Of a DNA stretch of 64,000 bases, positions 63,862 to 64,000 are shown one piece after another. Made by a program: the position numbers and the translations under genes. The stretch lies in assembly GCA_028280065.1 (NCBI GenBank), contig JANQMN010000008.1, positions 1 to 64,000 on the forward strand. The letters are read 5' to 3'. The notes below the pieces were generated by a model. That model saw only the letters and a program-made list of their open reading frames with translations. It was not told the origin of the DNA and searched no databases. Source of the DNA: Hahella sp. GTDB taxonomy: Bacteria > Pseudomonadota > Gammaproteobacteria > Pseudomonadales > Oleiphilaceae. Numbering within the stretch: position 1 is the stretch's first letter; every line of letters begins with the position of its first letter.

Positions 63862-64000
63862 TTATGCGCGACGTTTGCGAAAGGCGTAAACTCCAGCGCC
63901 GGCCATCGTTTTCGCAAAAGCCATCCACTCACTCATATTGGGATCCGGCGATTTTTTATCCGCCATGCGCCACAACTGAAATTCGTACCAGGTAATATCT
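63862..64000 (-). CDS. C-terminal end of an unidentified protein (partial)
   Basis: The minus-strand frame is open from the window edge to a TAA at 63862-63864, giving 45 residues that end WMAFAKTMAGAGVYAFRKRR-Ala. A mildly hydrophobic stretch before the basic end might be a membrane segment or sorting tail. The convergent hairpin at 63781-63811 supports a real gene here. Identity unknown; the rest is outside the window. Confidence 0.5.
   Translation of the reverse strand, partial: DITWYEFQLWRMADKKSPDPNMSEWMAFAKTMAGAGVYAFRKRRA

Noticed and set aside
63862-64000. PEP-CTERM or GlyGly-CTERM sorting signal at the cut-off gene end
   Set aside because: A basic end follows a hydrophobic stretch, but the stretch contains Lys and lacks the diagnostic motif.

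Overview
The window looks like a chromosomal segment of a gammaproteobacterium, probably a marine or Oceanospirillales/Pseudomonadales-like lineage. This rests on conserved gene orders I recognise: tuf-S10-spc-alpha operons, uvrA | MFS-ssb, yrfG-hslR-hslO-pckA, rsmD | ftsY-ftsE-ftsX-rpoH, and gltB-gltD. Genus cannot be fixed from sequence reading alone. I saw no rRNA or tRNA genes, no CRISPR array and no complete insertion sequence.

Layout. 1-14021 is the ribosomal protein superoperon: the tail of tuf with its terminator, a strong sigma70 promoter, then rpsJ to rpmJ (S10 and spc clusters, including secY), a weak terminator and structured leader, the alpha cluster (rpsM, rpsK, rpsD, rpoA, rplQ) and a bidirectional terminator. 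14043-24997 holds housekeeping genes: uvrA, a YajR-like MFS transporter, ssb, the yrfG-hslR-hslO-pckA minus-strand operon, a cysQ interrupted by one extra C, a small envelope protein and mutM. 25123-34012 has a stand-alone hydantoinase A-like gene, rsmD, ftsYEX, rpoH, a 3-hydroxyisobutyrate-dehydrogenase-family enzyme and djlA. 34083-38607 has a two-component pair, a structured 0.5 kb intergenic region, a small membrane protein, greB and a secreted protein.

38580-47500 is the most accessory-looking part. It holds a solitary integrase N-terminal-type domain, a methyltransferase, acyl-CoA-binding protein, a DUF3179 protein, a truncated ABC ATPase, a DUF2007 protein, a receiver-like protein without its phospho-acceptor, a UvrD-like helicase coupled to a DUF2971 gene, an ankyrin lipoprotein, a gene remnant, and a 70-residue HTH protein preceded by two identical-arm operators. 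47515-64000 holds phoU, a GH13_18 sugar phosphorylase, a MAPEG protein, gltBD, a 7TMR-DISM diguanylate cyclase, a DUF2914 protein, a DUF945-like protein, two overlapping lipoprotein genes and a cut-off gene end.

Most notable observations: (1) a 27-nt stretch between rpsJ and rplC resembles the domain I 23S rRNA element in the region bound by ribosomal protein L4, and lies next to the rplC Shine-Dalgarno, suggesting autoregulation from a non-canonical place in the S10 operon; (2) two GTCAAC-N4-GTTGAC operators at the HTH gene; (3) a sigmaE-type promoter before rpoH with the same spacing as E. coli P3; (4) the helicase-DUF2971 pair, a possible defence module; (5) the cysQ frameshift; (6) an FtsY with a predicted N-terminal membrane helix; (7) a cluster of strong inverted repeats at 36746-37104 with an orphan terminator, possibly a small RNA and a structured mRNA leader.
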